Source: Pantoea sp. RIT-PI-b (GTDB taxonomy: Bacteria; Pseudomonadota; Gammaproteobacteria; Enterobacterales; Enterobacteriaceae). From it: DNA of 64,000 bases. Within the stretch, counting starts at the first letter, position 1; each line of letters opens with the position of its first letter. The DNA lies in contig NZ_LGIS01000026.1 of NCBI RefSeq assembly GCF_001187905.1, forward strand, positions 124,001 through 188,000, in the 5' to 3' direction. The translations under genes and the position numbers were made by a program. This document shows, piece after piece, positions 33,212 through 42,767 of this stretch. The notes under the pieces were generated by a model. It was not told the origin of the DNA and made no database searches. It saw only the letters and a program-made list of their open reading frames with translations.

Positions 33212-34825
33212 ATGAAAGCGAATTCAATCACTCTCGCGCTGGGTGTGGCCTGCCTGCTGGGAAGCGCATCATTATTCGCTGCCGAGCAACCCCGCAGCGG
33301 CGGCAGTTTGACGTTTGGTGTGGAAACCGAGCCGGTGCCGTTTAACCCGCAGCTGAATGGGCAATCGAAAGCCGAAGTCACGTTGCGTAACGTCTGGGAA
33401 TCGCTGCTGGCGCGACGTACCGACGGCAGCTTCGTACCGTGGCTGGCGGAGAGTTATGAAGTAAGCCCTGACGGTAAAACCTATCGCTTTAGCCTGCGCC
33501 GCGACGTTACCTTCTCCAACGGCGAGAAGCTCGATGCCAACGCGGTAGCTGAGAACTTCCGCCATGTGCAGGACGCAAAATACTGCGCGGGCAGCAGCAT
33601 CTGCGCTCTGGGCGCGCGTATTGCCAGCGTGGCGACGCCGGACGATCACACCGTGACCATCACGCTGAAGCAGGGCTATTCGCCGTTCCTGTCGTTTGCC
33701 GCCAAACTGCAGATTCTGGCACCGGCCAGCTGGAACTCGCCGCAGCTAAAGGCTGGCGGCAAAGAGATTGCGGGCACCGGACCGTTCATTATCGAGAGCT
33801 ACGAAAAGGGCCAGCAGGTCACCTTCGTGCGTAATCCTCACTACAACTGGGCGCCTGCCACCGCAAAGCACCAGGGCCCGGCCTATCTGGAACGCGTGAC
33901 TTATCGCTTCCTGCCGGAATCCTCGGTGCGCACCGGCGCGCTGCTTTCTGGGCAACTTGACGCGATTGAGGGAATTTCGGGCAACGATGCCGGCGAATTC
34001 AAAAACAATACTGACTTTACCTATCAGCACGCTCTGAATACCGGCACGCCGTATTCGCTGTTTCTCAACGTAGAGTATGGCCCAACGCAGGATGTGCAGG
34101 TGCGCCAGGCGCTGCTGCAGGGATTGGATATTGATCCGCTGCTCAAGTCGGTGTATCGCGGTGAGCGCACCCGCGCGTGGGGCATCACCTCGCCGGTCGA
34201 TCCGCTCTACAACAACGATCTTGAAGGCCAGTACGGCAACAATCCGGCGGCGGCCAACAAGCTGCTGGATGACGCTGGCTGGCAAACGCGCGATGCCGAG
34301 GGTTTCCGCAGCAAACAGGGCCAGCGTCTGAGCATTGAGGTGATCCAGGCCCAGGCGACGGTGCGCGATCAGCGTGATGTGCTGCTGCAGGCGATTCAGG
34401 CGCAGGCGCGTCAGCGACTCGGCGTGGAGATTAAACTGCGCTACGTCGATTCCGGCACCTACACCGAGGTGCGCAACACCGGCCACTTTGGTTCAATTGC
34501 CAACTCGAATACCGAAACCGACGGCATCGATATCGAAAATCACTACCGTCCGGTGACAGCGGGTGGACCGATCAATTACAGCCGCGTCAACAGCCCGCAA
34601 ATCAACGGCTGGCTCGACCAGGCCGCCGCCACGCTGGACATCAATCAGCGCCGTAAATTCTACAGCCAGCTGCAGCACTATGCGCTGCCACAGCAGGCGC
34701 TGGCGATTCCGCTGTATGAACCTGAAGACCAGATCGCCACCGCCAGCTATGTCCACGGTGCCGGTTTCCGCAGTTTTAAACAGATGCCGGAGAACGCGTA
34801 CGACATCTGGCTCAGCGACCACTGA
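33212..34825 (+). CDS. Peptide/nickel-type ABC transporter substrate-binding protein, copy 2
   Basis: A 537-aa SBP_bac_5 protein with signal peptide (MKANSITLALGVACLLGSAS...FAA), nearly identical in design to copy 1 at 30796. The greatest differences are in the signal peptide, the first 40 residues, and near YCAGSSICALGARIASVATP. It lies 36 bp after the acetyltransferase gene and 13 bp before the first permease gene, so this copy belongs to the complete transporter operon. Confidence 0.87.
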   Translation: MKANSITLALGVACLLGSASLFAAEQPRSGGSLTFGVETEPVPFNPQLNGQSKAEVTLRNVWESLLARRTDGSFVPWLAESYEVSPDGKTYRFSLRRDVTFSNGEKLDANAVAENFRHVQDAKYCAGSSICALGARIASVATPDDHTVTITLKQGYSPFLSFAAKLQILAPASWNSPQLKAGGKEIAGTGPFIIESYEKGQQVTFVRNPHYNWAPATAKHQGPAYLERVTYRFLPESSVRTGALLSGQLDAIEGISGNDAGEFKNNTDFTYQHALNTGTPYSLFLNVEYGPTQDVQVRQALLQGLDIDPLLKSVYRGERTRAWGITSPVDPLYNNDLEGQYGNNPAAANKLLDDAGWQTRDAEGFRSKQGQRLSIEVIQAQATVRDQRDVLLQAIQAQARQRLGVEIKLRYVDSGTYTEVRNTGHFGSIANSNTETDGIDIENHYRPVTAGGPINYSRVNSPQINGWLDQAAATLDINQRRKFYSQLQHYALPQQALAIPLYEPEDQIATASYVHGAGFRSFKQMPENAYDIWLSDH

Positions 34826-34838
34826 TCAGGAGGCGAAG

Positions 34839-35831
34839 ATGAGTCTGGAAAGCATTGTCACCCGCACGCCACGCGCGCGGCGGCCATCGGTGTGGCGCAG
34901 CGATTTAACGCGCCGCATTGTCAGCCGTCTGCTGGGCGGCGTACTGGTGCTGTGGGCAGCGGTATCGCTGGCTTTTCTCGGCGTGCATCTGGCGCCGGGC
35001 GATATTGTCAGCCTGCTGATTGGTGAGCAGCTGCGCACCCCGGCAATTGAGGCGGCGATCCGCGCCGAATGGGGCCTGAACGAGCCACTGTGGTGGCAGT
35101 ATCTGCACTACATGTGGCGCGTGCTGCACGGCGACTTTGGCCGTTCTTATATGCTCAACACGGAAGTCAGCCATCTGCTGGCAACGCAGTTATGGCCCAC
35201 CATCAAACTGACGCTGGCAGCGCTGCTGGTCAGCATCCTGTTTGCGGTGGCGATTGCCGTCGGCACAGCGCATCGGCGCATCGGCCGCCGCATCGCTAAC
35301 GCGTTTGAGCTGCTGTTGGCCTCCACGCCATCGTTCTGGATGGGCATTGTGCTGCTGTTTATTTTCAGCTTTACGCTGCGCTGGTTCCCGGTGGCGGGCG
35401 ATCGATCGCTGTCGTCGCTGGTGCTGCCGGCACTGGCGCTTGGCCTGGCGCAGGGCGCGGTGATTGCCCAGCTGCTGCGCCGCGAACTTGAGCGCGCGCT
35501 GGATGCGCCGTTCACCTTGACGCTGCGCGCGTGGGGCGTAGGTGAAAGCACCATCCGGCTGCGTCACGCGCTGCGCCATGCGGCGCTGCCGGCAGTGACC
35601 TTAACCGGCTGGCTGGTGGGCGGCTTACTCAGCGGTGCGGTGATCACCGAGCAGGTGTTTGGACGTCCCGGGCTCGGTAAATTAACCGTGGATGCGGTGC
35701 TGGCGCAGGATCTACCGGTGGTGTTGGCGGTGGCGATTCTGTCGGCGCTGATCTACGTGGTGATGAGCACCTTAGTCGACATCCTGTCGCTGTGGATCGA
35801 TCCCCGTCTGCGTGGGGAGAGCAAATCATGA
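34839..35831 (+). CDS. Dpp/Gsi-type ABC transporter permease 1
   Basis: A 330-aa inner-membrane permease (BPD_transp_1, DppB/GsiC type) with about six membrane segments. Visible markers are LAPGDIVSLLIGEQ after the first helix, GLNEPLWWQYLHYM, and GGLLSGAVITEQVFGRPGLGK in the C-terminal EAA region. Start ATG 34839 has AGGAGG upstream. Its stop overlaps the second permease start as ATGA. Confidence 0.88.
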   Translation: MSLESIVTRTPRARRPSVWRSDLTRRIVSRLLGGVLVLWAAVSLAFLGVHLAPGDIVSLLIGEQLRTPAIEAAIRAEWGLNEPLWWQYLHYMWRVLHGDFGRSYMLNTEVSHLLATQLWPTIKLTLAALLVSILFAVAIAVGTAHRRIGRRIANAFELLLASTPSFWMGIVLLFIFSFTLRWFPVAGDRSLSSLVLPALALGLAQGAVIAQLLRRELERALDAPFTLTLRAWGVGESTIRLRHALRHAALPAVTLTGWLVGGLLSGAVITEQVFGRPGLGKLTVDAVLAQDLPVVLAVAILSALIYVVMSTLVDILSLWIDPRLRGESKS

Positions 35832-36661
35832 TTGCCGCGCTGCAACGCCTGCCGGTTGCTCTGCCCGCCGCGGTATGGGCTGCCATTCTGTTTCTGCTGG
35901 TGCTGGCTGTCGCGGTGATCGCGCCGCAGTGGCTGGCGCATAGCGATCCACTGCTGGCCGATCCGGTCAACGCCCAGCTGCCGCCGTCGGCGCAGCACTG
36001 GCTCGGCACCGATCAGCTCGGACGCGATCTGCTCACGCGCGTGATTTATGGCAGCCGCTATTCGCTGCTGATAAGCGTAGCGGCAATGGCGCTGGCGGTG
36101 GTGTTCGGCACCTTGCTCGGGCTAGCGGCCGCGCTGGCGCGTGGTGTGGTTGATGAGCTGCTAAGCCGCGCAGTGGATGTGATTTCCGCCTTTCCCGATC
36201 TGCTGCTGGCGCTGATGCTGATCGCCTTTACCGGCCCCGGTACGAATAACCTGATCATCGCGCTCGGTGTGGCATCGGTGCCGCGCTTTGCCCGCGTGGT
36301 GCGCGCCCAAACCTACAGCGTGATGACGTCTGGCTACGTCGAACAGGCGCGCACCTTTGGTTTGTCACGCTTTACGCTGATCACCCGCCATATTCTGCCG
36401 CACGCCATTGCGCAGGTTCCGGCACTGGCGACGCTCGGGCTTGGCACCGCGATTATCGGCACTGCCGGCTTGAGTTTTCTCGGCATGGGGCCGCAGCCGC
36501 CGACGGCCGAATGGGGCCTGATGCTGGCGGAAGGGCGCAACTATCTGCGTAATGCCTGGTGGATTGCGGTGTGGCCGGGCGTGTTCATCACGCTGACGGT
36601 GATTGCGGTTAACACGCTGGGCCGTTACTGGCAGGCACGTTTTGAAGGACGCTCAGCATGA
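35828..36661 (+). CDS. Dpp/Gsi-type ABC transporter permease 2
   Basis: A 277-aa inner-membrane permease (DppC/GsiD type). HWLGTDQLGRDLLTRVIYGSR is the family hallmark, followed by five further hydrophobic segments and the EAA loop VEQARTFGLSRFTLITRHILPHAI. ATG 35828 overlaps the previous stop by 4 bp, and its own stop overlaps the ATPase gene in the same way. Confidence 0.88.
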   Translation: MIAALQRLPVALPAAVWAAILFLLVLAVAVIAPQWLAHSDPLLADPVNAQLPPSAQHWLGTDQLGRDLLTRVIYGSRYSLLISVAAMALAVVFGTLLGLAAALARGVVDELLSRAVDVISAFPDLLLALMLIAFTGPGTNNLIIALGVASVPRFARVVRAQTYSVMTSGYVEQARTFGLSRFTLITRHILPHAIAQVPALATLGLGTAIIGTAGLSFLGMGPQPPTAEWGLMLAEGRNYLRNAWWIAVWPGVFITLTVIAVNTLGRYWQARFEGRSA

Positions 36662-38265
36662 GTCAGCCATTTATTGATATCCACAATCTCTCGATTCGCT
36701 TCGGACCACAGCAGGTGGTGAAGAATCTCAGCCTGCAGGTGGCGGCGGGAGAATCGGTGGCGCTGGTGGGGGAGTCCGGATCCGGCAAAACCCTCACCGC
36801 GCGCAGCCTGCTCGGCCTGTTGCCGGAAGGGGCCATCGTCACTGCCGACCGATTCACCATCGACGGGCGCGATATGCGCCATGCCAGCCGCAGCGACTGG
36901 CGCGCGCTGCGCGGTCGCCGCATTGGCTATGTGCTGCAGGATGCGCTGGTGTCGCTCGATCCGCTGCGCCGCATTGGTCAACAGCTAAGCGATGCGTTAA
37001 GCGCCGTCGGACATCGCGGCAATCTGCAGGATAAAAGCATCGAATTGCTGAAGGCGGCGGGCATTCACGATGCGGAGAGCCGACTGGAACGTTATCCGCA
37101 TCAGCTTTCGGGCGGCCAGCGTCAGCGTGCGCTGATTGCCACCGCGCTGGCGGGTACGCCGACGTTATTGATTGCCGATGAACCGACCACCGCGCTGGAC
37201 ATGACGGTACAGCGCCAGATTCTGCAGCTGCTGGCGCAGCGGCGGCGTGACGGGCACGGCCTGCTGTTGATCAGCCACGATTTGGCGGTGGTTGCCGAGT
37301 TGGCGGATCGCGTGCTGGTGATGCGTGATGGCGAAGTGGTGGAGCAGGGCCACAGCGGACCGCTGCTGCAACGCCCGCAACACACCTGGACACAGCGTCT
37401 GCTGCGTGCGGTGCCGACGCCCGCCACGCGTGGTTTACGCCTGAGCGCCGCCGAGCCAACGCCGCTGCCGCCACGGCCACAACGCAGCCACGCGCCGCTG
37501 CTGGAAGGCATCGGCCTGCACAAAGCCTACGGCGATCGTCTGGTGCTAAATGACATTAACTTCACGCTGCATGCCGGCGAAACGCTTGGCGTAGTCGGTG
37601 AATCCGGCTCGGGTAAAACCTCGCTGGTGAAAGTGGTGATGGGCTTAACCGAACCCGACAGCGGCACGCTGCTGCTGGAAGGTGAACGCTGGGATCGTCT
37701 GCCGGAGAAAGCGCGCCGCGCCCGGCGTGCGCGCCTACAGCTGATCGCGCAAGACCCGTTCAGCTCCTTCGATCCGCGTTACACGGTGGAAAAAATCATC
37801 GGCGAAAGCCTCGACAGCGCCGGTATTTATGGCGATGCGCGACGTCAGCGCGTGCGCCAGCTGCTGGACGAAGTGCAGCTCGGCGATCGCTTTCTGCAGC
37901 GCTATCCGCAGCAGCTGTCCGGCGGGCAGCGCCAGCGCGTGGCAATAGCGCGCGCTTTTGCCCCGAATCCGGCGCTGCTGGTGGCCGATGAGCCGGTAAG
38001 CGCGCTGGATGTTTCGGTGCAGGCGCAGGTGCTGGATCTGCTGGCCGATATGCAGGCTGAACACGGCACCGCGCTGCTGTTTATTTCGCACGATCTCGGT
38101 GTGATCCAGCACCTGGCGGATCGCGTGCTGGTGATGCAGAACGGACAAGTGGTGGAGAGCGGGGCGCTGCAGCAGGTATTCGCCGCGCCGCAGCATCCGT
38201 GGACGCAAAAACTGTTACAGGCGCTGCCGGTGATCCCCGACTGGCAGCCCGCACACGCATATTAA
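36658..38265 (+). CDS. Dipeptide-type ABC transporter ATPase with two fused nucleotide-binding domains
   Basis: A 535-aa protein made of two ABC ATPase domains, like GsiA or YejF. Domain 1 has Walker A GESGSGKT near residue 38, signature [15 protein letters not shown] and Walker [13 protein letters not shown]. Domain 2 begins about residue 280 with [23 protein letters not shown] and [12 protein letters not shown]. It powers import by the two permeases. All key residues look intact. Confidence 0.9.
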   Translation: MSQPFIDIHNLSIRFGPQQVVKNLSLQVAAGESVALVGESGSGKTLTARSLLGLLPEGAIVTADRFTIDGRDMRHASRSDWRALRGRRIGYVLQDALVSLDPLRRIGQQLSDALSAVGHRGNLQDKSIELLKAAGIHDAESRLERYPHQLSGGQRQRALIATALAGTPTLLIADEPTTALDMTVQRQILQLLAQRRRDGHGLLLISHDLAVVAELADRVLVMRDGEVVEQGHSGPLLQRPQHTWTQRLLRAVPTPATRGLRLSAAEPTPLPPRPQRSHAPLLEGIGLHKAYGDRLVLNDINFTLHAGETLGVVGESGSGKTSLVKVVMGLTEPDSGTLLLEGERWDRLPEKARRARRARLQLIAQDPFSSFDPRYTVEKIIGESLDSAGIYGDARRQRVRQLLDEVQLGDRFLQRYPQQLSGGQRQRVAIARAFAPNPALLVADEPVSALDVSVQAQVLDLLADMQAEHGTALLFISHDLGVIQHLADRVLVMQNGQVVESGALQQVFAAPQHPWTQKLLQALPVIPDWQPAHAY

Positions 38266-38275
38266 GGAGAGCAGA

Positions 38276-39616
38276 ATGAGTCAAACACAACGCCAGCTGC
38301 GACTGGGCGCGATTATTCAGGGCGTATCCGGCAACATGTCGGCATGGCGTCATCCCGATGCGGTGGCGGATGCCAGCATCAACGTTGATTACGTGCTGGA
38401 TCTGGCGCGTAAAGCGGAGCAGGCGAAGATCGATTTCCTGTTCGTCGCCGACGGCTTGTACATTACGCCGCAGTCGATTCCGCACTTCCTCAATCGCTTC
38501 GAACCCATCACTTTGCTGTCGGCGCTGTCGCTGGTGACGAAAAACATCGGTCTGGTCGCCACGCTCTCCACCTCCTACAGCGAGCCGTTCACCGTGGCGC
38601 GCCAGTTCGCCAGCCTTGACCACCTTAGCGGCGGTCGCGTCGGCTGGAACGTGGTGACCTCGCCGCTGGAAGGTTCGGCGAAAAACTTCTCACGCAGCAG
38701 CCATCCGGAGCACGACGAGCGCTATCGCGTGGCCAGCGAATATTTGCAGGTGGTCAAAGGGTTGTGGGATTCGTGGGAGGGCGATGCGTTTGTGCGAGAT
38801 AAGCACAGCGGCGAGTTCTTCGCCGCCGACAAGCTGCATACGCTGAACCATAAAGGCCACTACTTCTCGGTGCAAGGACCGCTGAACGTCGGGCGTTCGC
38901 CGCAGGGACGTCCGATTGTGTTCCAGGCGGGCGCGTCTGAAGCGGGTAAAGCTTTCGCCGCCGAAGCCGCCGATGCCATCTACACGCGCCAGGAAACGCT
39001 GGAGCAGGCGCGTGAGTTCCGCGAAGACGTGCGCCGTCGTCTGGTGGCGCGCGGCCGCGATGCGGATGATATTCGTGTGTTTCAGGGCATCAGCGTGATT
39101 ATCGGTGAAACGGAACAGGATGCCGAACGCCGCTATCAGCAAACTGCCGAGCTGGTGACCATCGATAAAGCGCTGGAGTATCTTGGCCGCTACTTTGAGC
39201 ATCACGATTTCAGTCAGTACGCGCTGGATGAACCCTTCCCGGATATTGGCGAATTGGGCGCGAACAGCTTCCGCAGCACCACCGATAAGATTAAACAGAA
39301 TGCGCATGCTCGCGGCTTAACGCTGCGCCAGACGGCGCTGGAGGAGGCCACGCCGCGCCCGAGTTTCCTTGGTACGGCAGAGCAGGTGGCGGACGGACTG
39401 GCAGACTGGTTCCTGGCCGGCGCCACCGACGGCTTCATCGTGCGCGGCGGCACGCCAACGGCGTTTGATGATTTTGTCGCCCAGGTGATTCCACTGCTGC
39501 AGGCGCGCGGTATCTATCGCACTGAGTATGAAGGCGAGACGCTGCGGGAAAATCTCGGGCTGGCCGAGCCAGAGAACCAGTTCGCGGTGCAGCGCGGAAG
39601 TCAGCAGGTGGCGTGA
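38276..39616 (+). CDS. NtaA/SnaA/DszA-family flavin-dependent monooxygenase
   Basis: A 446-aa luciferase-like (LLM) monooxygenase of the NtaA/SnaA/DszA group, which uses reduced FMN from a partner reductase. Markers are [39 protein letters not shown] and the C-terminal [24 protein letters not shown]. Relatives oxidise organosulfur compounds or aminocarboxylates; B. subtilis YtnJ/YxeK work on S-modified N-acetylcysteines. It is the last gene of the GNAT-transporter operon, 10 bp after the ATPase. Confidence 0.85.
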   Translation: MSQTQRQLRLGAIIQGVSGNMSAWRHPDAVADASINVDYVLDLARKAEQAKIDFLFVADGLYITPQSIPHFLNRFEPITLLSALSLVTKNIGLVATLSTSYSEPFTVARQFASLDHLSGGRVGWNVVTSPLEGSAKNFSRSSHPEHDERYRVASEYLQVVKGLWDSWEGDAFVRDKHSGEFFAADKLHTLNHKGHYFSVQGPLNVGRSPQGRPIVFQAGASEAGKAFAAEAADAIYTRQETLEQAREFREDVRRRLVARGRDADDIRVFQGISVIIGETEQDAERRYQQTAELVTIDKALEYLGRYFEHHDFSQYALDEPFPDIGELGANSFRSTTDKIKQNAHARGLTLRQTALEEATPRPSFLGTAEQVADGLADWFLAGATDGFIVRGGTPTAFDDFVAQVIPLLQARGIYRTEYEGETLRENLGLAEPENQFAVQRGSQQVA

Positions 39617-39625
39617 TGTTTGCCC

Positions 39626-39674
39626 GGTCGCCATAAATGGCGACCCTACAGTAGGGTGCGCATTCATGCGCACC
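39626..39674. repeat. Mixed family A + family B REP-like pair
   Basis: GGTCGCCATAAATGGCGACCCTAC abuts GTAGGGTGCGCATTCATGCGCACC, GTAG signatures facing each other. It separates the convergent monooxygenase and PhnD-like genes. Confidence 0.8.
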
Positions 39675-39680
39675 TTGACA

Positions 39681-40466
39681 TTACAACGTCGTTACGCCGT
39701 GCACCTCGGCGTAATCTTTCCACGCTTTTACTTCAGCATAAAACGCCCGATCGGTGACGCTGAACCCGCCTATCAAACTCTCATCCAGCAGATCCTGATA
39801 ACGCCGATCGCTGGTCAGTTCTTTCAGCGCGCTGCGCAGTTTTACCAGCGTTGCCGCATCGGTTTTGGCGGAGGTAATCAGCGGCAGCGCGGCGCACAGC
39901 GGCGTTTCGCCGATAATCTCCAGCCCCGCCAGCTCCTCCGGGAAATTGCGGCGCAGCAGCGCCCAGGTGATGCAGTCGATGGCGGCGATATCCGCCTGGC
40001 CGCTACGCAGCGCCGCCAGCGATTGCCGATGGCTGCCGCTAAAGTGGGTTGCGCTAAAGAATCTGCCAGCGTGCGCCAGCGGCGCAATTACGTAGCGCAG
40101 CGCATTAAAGCCGGAGTGAGAATCGTTGCTGTTGCACACCGCGCGCCGTCCGCGAAAATCACTCAGCATCAGCTGCTCGTCTTCGCGGCGCGCTACCAGC
40201 CAACTGCGATAGCGCAGTCCGTCGCAGCCTTGCGCGCTTGACTGAAAGGTACCAACCAGCTGCACATCCGGCAGCAGTTCGACCAGCGGATAGCCGCAGG
40301 TTTGGCTCAGCAACACATTGTCATCACGCCAGTGCGGCAGTAAATCCTGCGGCCACGCGACCTCAGCCGGCACGTCGCGTTGCTGCAGCAGCGTCGTTAG
40401 CGCTGCGGTCAGGCCGACGGTAGCCTGATGATTGATGTCGTACATCGGTAACGAAATGATGGGCAT
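39681..40466 (-). CDS. PhnD/SsuA-like periplasmic-binding-fold protein without signal peptide
   Basis: A 261-aa protein of the phosphonate/sulfonate binding-protein fold (type II periplasmic-binding). Seen are VLLSQTCGYPLVELLPDVQLVGTF, SDFRGRRAVCNSNDSHSGFNALR and GSHRQSLAALRSGQADIAAIDC, typical of PhnD-like proteins. There is no signal peptide, so it may act in the cytoplasm as a sensor or small-molecule binder. Start at ATG 40466 is preferred (AGGA upstream); ATG 40475 and further upstream are open. Its 5' end overlaps the desaturase gene by about 100 bp. Confidence 0.65.
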   Translation of the reverse strand: MPIISLPMYDINHQATVGLTAALTTLLQQRDVPAEVAWPQDLLPHWRDDNVLLSQTCGYPLVELLPDVQLVGTFQSSAQGCDGLRYRSWLVARREDEQLMLSDFRGRRAVCNSNDSHSGFNALRYVIAPLAHAGRFFSATHFSGSHRQSLAALRSGQADIAAIDCITWALLRRNFPEELAGLEIIGETPLCAALPLITSAKTDAATLVKLRSALKELTSDRRYQDLLDESLIGGFSVTDRAFYAEVKAWKDYAEVHGVTTL

Positions 40467-41430
40467 CCTGTGCATCCTTTTGCGTGCCCGGATGGGCATT
40501 AACCTCGACCGATTTGCGCCAGAAGCGCGTCAACCATTCGCCATAACCGGCGACGCGAAAACCGTGATTACGGACATGGTAGCCATCGCGATACAGCAAA
40601 TAGACTTTGCGCAGGCCATACCACGGCAAACCGGGCAGATCGTGATGTACAGAATGATAGTTGAGATTGAGGAACAGCAGGCGCCACGGCAGCGCCGCTT
40701 CGTTATTCACCGAACGTGCCAGCGGTTCTTCTTCTGCGCGATGTTCGTAGAATGAGCGCACTTTGGTCAGCATCAGCGCCGGATAACTTACCGCCAGCAC
40801 CAACCACAGCGGCGAGAAGCCCTGCTGCGTCATCCAGTAAAACAGTCCGCTCAGCAGTGTGAGATGGCTGATCCACATCGCCATGGCAGGTTTATCGCGT
40901 TGACTAAAGGCGTTTACGCAGGTTTTGATGGTCGCGGCCATGTCCAGCAGCGGACCCAGCAGCAAACGCCCGGGAAAGGTATTGTGTAGATGAATCACCT
41001 GCTGCTGCCACGGCTTGAGCTGCGCCCAGCGTTCCGGCGCAAGGTAATAGGTTTCAGGATCTTCGTCGGGATCGGTCAGGGTGTGATTACGATGATGCGC
41101 CAGATGCGAATCACGATATAGACCATAGGGATACCACACCGCCAGCGGCAGCGTGCCGAACAGCTGGTTGAGGCGGGGAAAGCGCGTTGGATGGCCGTGA
41201 ATCAGCTCGTGCTGCAGCGACATATACCAGGTAGTGAAAAGGATCAGCAGCAGCGTGCTGACGGTTAATCCCAGCGTTTGCCAGTAGATGACGCTGGCAA
41301 ACCAGCCGCTATAAATCACCACCATTAATAGCCATGTCGGCAGTTCGCTGCGCCACAGCCAGCTGCGCGCCAGTTGATGTATCACCTCGCGCTGTTGCGT
41401 ATTGAGATAAGCCGCTGTCCCTTTACTCAT
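40363..41430 (-). CDS. Membrane fatty acid desaturase/hydroxylase
   Basis: A 355-aa integral membrane di-iron desaturase. The three histidine boxes are present: QHELIHGH, HLAHHRNH and HSVHHD. Four or so hydrophobic segments flank them (LLMVVIYSGWFASVIYW, LSTLLLILFT-type). It would introduce a double bond or hydroxyl into an acyl or related substrate. The last 34 or so codons run in another frame over the start of the PhnD-like gene; the tail is low in conserved pattern. Start at ATG 41430; a TTG 13 codons upstream is also open. Confidence 0.8.
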   Translation of the reverse strand: MSKGTAAYLNTQQREVIHQLARSWLWRSELPTWLLMVVIYSGWFASVIYWQTLGLTVSTLLLILFTTWYMSLQHELIHGHPTRFPRLNQLFGTLPLAVWYPYGLYRDSHLAHHRNHTLTDPDEDPETYYLAPERWAQLKPWQQQVIHLHNTFPGRLLLGPLLDMAATIKTCVNAFSQRDKPAMAMWISHLTLLSGLFYWMTQQGFSPLWLVLAVSYPALMLTKVRSFYEHRAEEEPLARSVNNEAALPWRLLFLNLNYHSVHHDLPGLPWYGLRKVYLLYRDGYHVRNHGFRVAGYGEWLTRFWRKSVEVNAHPGTQKDAQDAHHFVTDVRHQSSGYRRPDRSANDAAAATRRAG

Positions 41431-41634
41431 AACCCTACTGAACCTGCTAAAGCGGGAATATACCGCCAAAGATGATTGATAACGGTGACCATCACAAAGA
41501 ATCTCTTTTTCTTACTTATGCAAAAAAGTTGATGAAGCGCGCGAAATCTATTGGCTATCAGTCATCTCGGGTCTGGCGTAACCTTGCTGCATTGAAACGT
41601 TCGGGCCTGCGTGGCTCACGAGGAGAATTTCAGC

Positions 41635-42657
41635 ATGAAAAATATTGGCTTTTTATCCTTTGGTCACTGGACGCCGTCATCGCAGTCCGCAACCCGCTCG
41701 GCGCAGGACGTGCTGCTGCAATCGATTGATTTAGCGGTCGCTGCCGAAGAGTTGGGTGCCGATGGCGCCTATTTCCGCGTGCATCACTTTGCCCGGCAGC
41801 TTAGCTCGCCGTTCCCGCTGCTGGCGGCGGTGGGTGCGCGTACTAAAAAGATCGAAATTGGTACCGGCGTTATCGATATGCGTTACGAAAATCCGCTGTA
41901 TATGGCGGAGGATGCGGGCGCGGCGGATCTGATCTCCAACGGTCGTCTGCAGCTTGGTCTGAGCCGTGGTTCACCGGAGCAGGTGATTGAAGGTTATCGT
42001 TACTTTGGTTTTGATCCACAGAACGGTGAAAGCGATGCCGATATGGGCCGTCGTCACACCGAAGAGCTGCTGGAAGTGCTACGCGGCGAAGGTTTTGCCA
42101 AACCTAATCCACAGCCGATGTTCCCGAATCCGCCGGGCTTGCTGCGTCTTGAGCCCTTCTCGGCCGGTTTGCGTGAGCGTATCTGGTGGGGATCCGGTTC
42201 CAACGCGACATCGATTTGGGCGGCACAGCAGGGCATGAACCTGCAAAGCTCTACCCTGAAAGATGATGAAACCGGCGAGCCGTTCCATGTGCAGCAGGCG
42301 AAACAGATTCGAGCCTATCGCGCAGCCTGGGAAGCCGCGGGACATCAACGCACGCCGCGTGTCTCGGTGAGCCGCAGTATCTTTGCGCTGACCAACGACA
42401 CCGACCGCGCCTACTTTGGCCGTAGCGGACAGGATCAGGATTCGGTTGGTTTCCTCGACGAGAAAACCCGCGCCATTTTTGGCCGCAGCTACGCCGCCGA
42501 GCCCGATAAGCTGATCCAACAGCTGGCGCAGGATGAAGGCATTGCCGAAGCCGATACGCTGCTGTTGACCATCCCGAATCAGCTCGGCGTGGATTACTGT
42601 GCGCACGTGATTGAAAGCATCCTCACCCACGTCGCGCCCGAGTTGGGCTGGCGTTAA
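41635..42657 (+). CDS. LLM-class flavin-dependent oxidoreductase (luciferase-like)
   Basis: A 340-aa luciferase-like monooxygenase of a different subgroup from the two NtaA-type enzymes. Markers are EELGADGAYFRVHHFARQLSSP, IEIGTGVIDMRYENP, DAGAADLISNGRLQLGLSRG and an insertion of about 60 residues around PFHVQQAKQIRAYR. Start ATG 41635 has AGGAG eight bases upstream. YtmO-like proteins of this type accompany S-alkylcysteine genes in Bacillus; the role here is inferred. Confidence 0.78.
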   Translation: MKNIGFLSFGHWTPSSQSATRSAQDVLLQSIDLAVAAEELGADGAYFRVHHFARQLSSPFPLLAAVGARTKKIEIGTGVIDMRYENPLYMAEDAGAADLISNGRLQLGLSRGSPEQVIEGYRYFGFDPQNGESDADMGRRHTEELLEVLRGEGFAKPNPQPMFPNPPGLLRLEPFSAGLRERIWWGSGSNATSIWAAQQGMNLQSSTLKDDETGEPFHVQQAKQIRAYRAAWEAAGHQRTPRVSVSRSIFALTNDTDRAYFGRSGQDQDSVGFLDEKTRAIFGRSYAAEPDKLIQQLAQDEGIAEADTLLLTIPNQLGVDYCAHVIESILTHVAPELGWR

Positions 42658-42663
42658 ATCTCC

Positions 42664-42759
42664 AGGTGCGCAGCAGTGCGCACCTGTATGAATCTATGCG
42701 CAATAAATTGCGCCGCTACAATAAGGGAACAATCCTGTAGCGGCGCGATTTATCGCGCT
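42664..42759. repeat. Family B unit followed by a facing family C pair
   Basis: GGTGCGCAGCAGTGCGCACC (family B) is followed by GCGCAATAAATTGCGCCGCTAC and, 17 bp on, GTAGCGGCGCGATTTATCGCGC (family C pair with GTAG inward). It fills the gap between convergent genes. Confidence 0.8.
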
Positions 42760-42767
42760 GTTCCAAA

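Noticed and set aside
41472..41729. 85-codon ORF overlapping the 5' end of the luciferase-like gene at 41635
   Set aside because: It overlaps the well-supported gene start in another frame and its protein shows no pattern; the last 30 codons are shadow.
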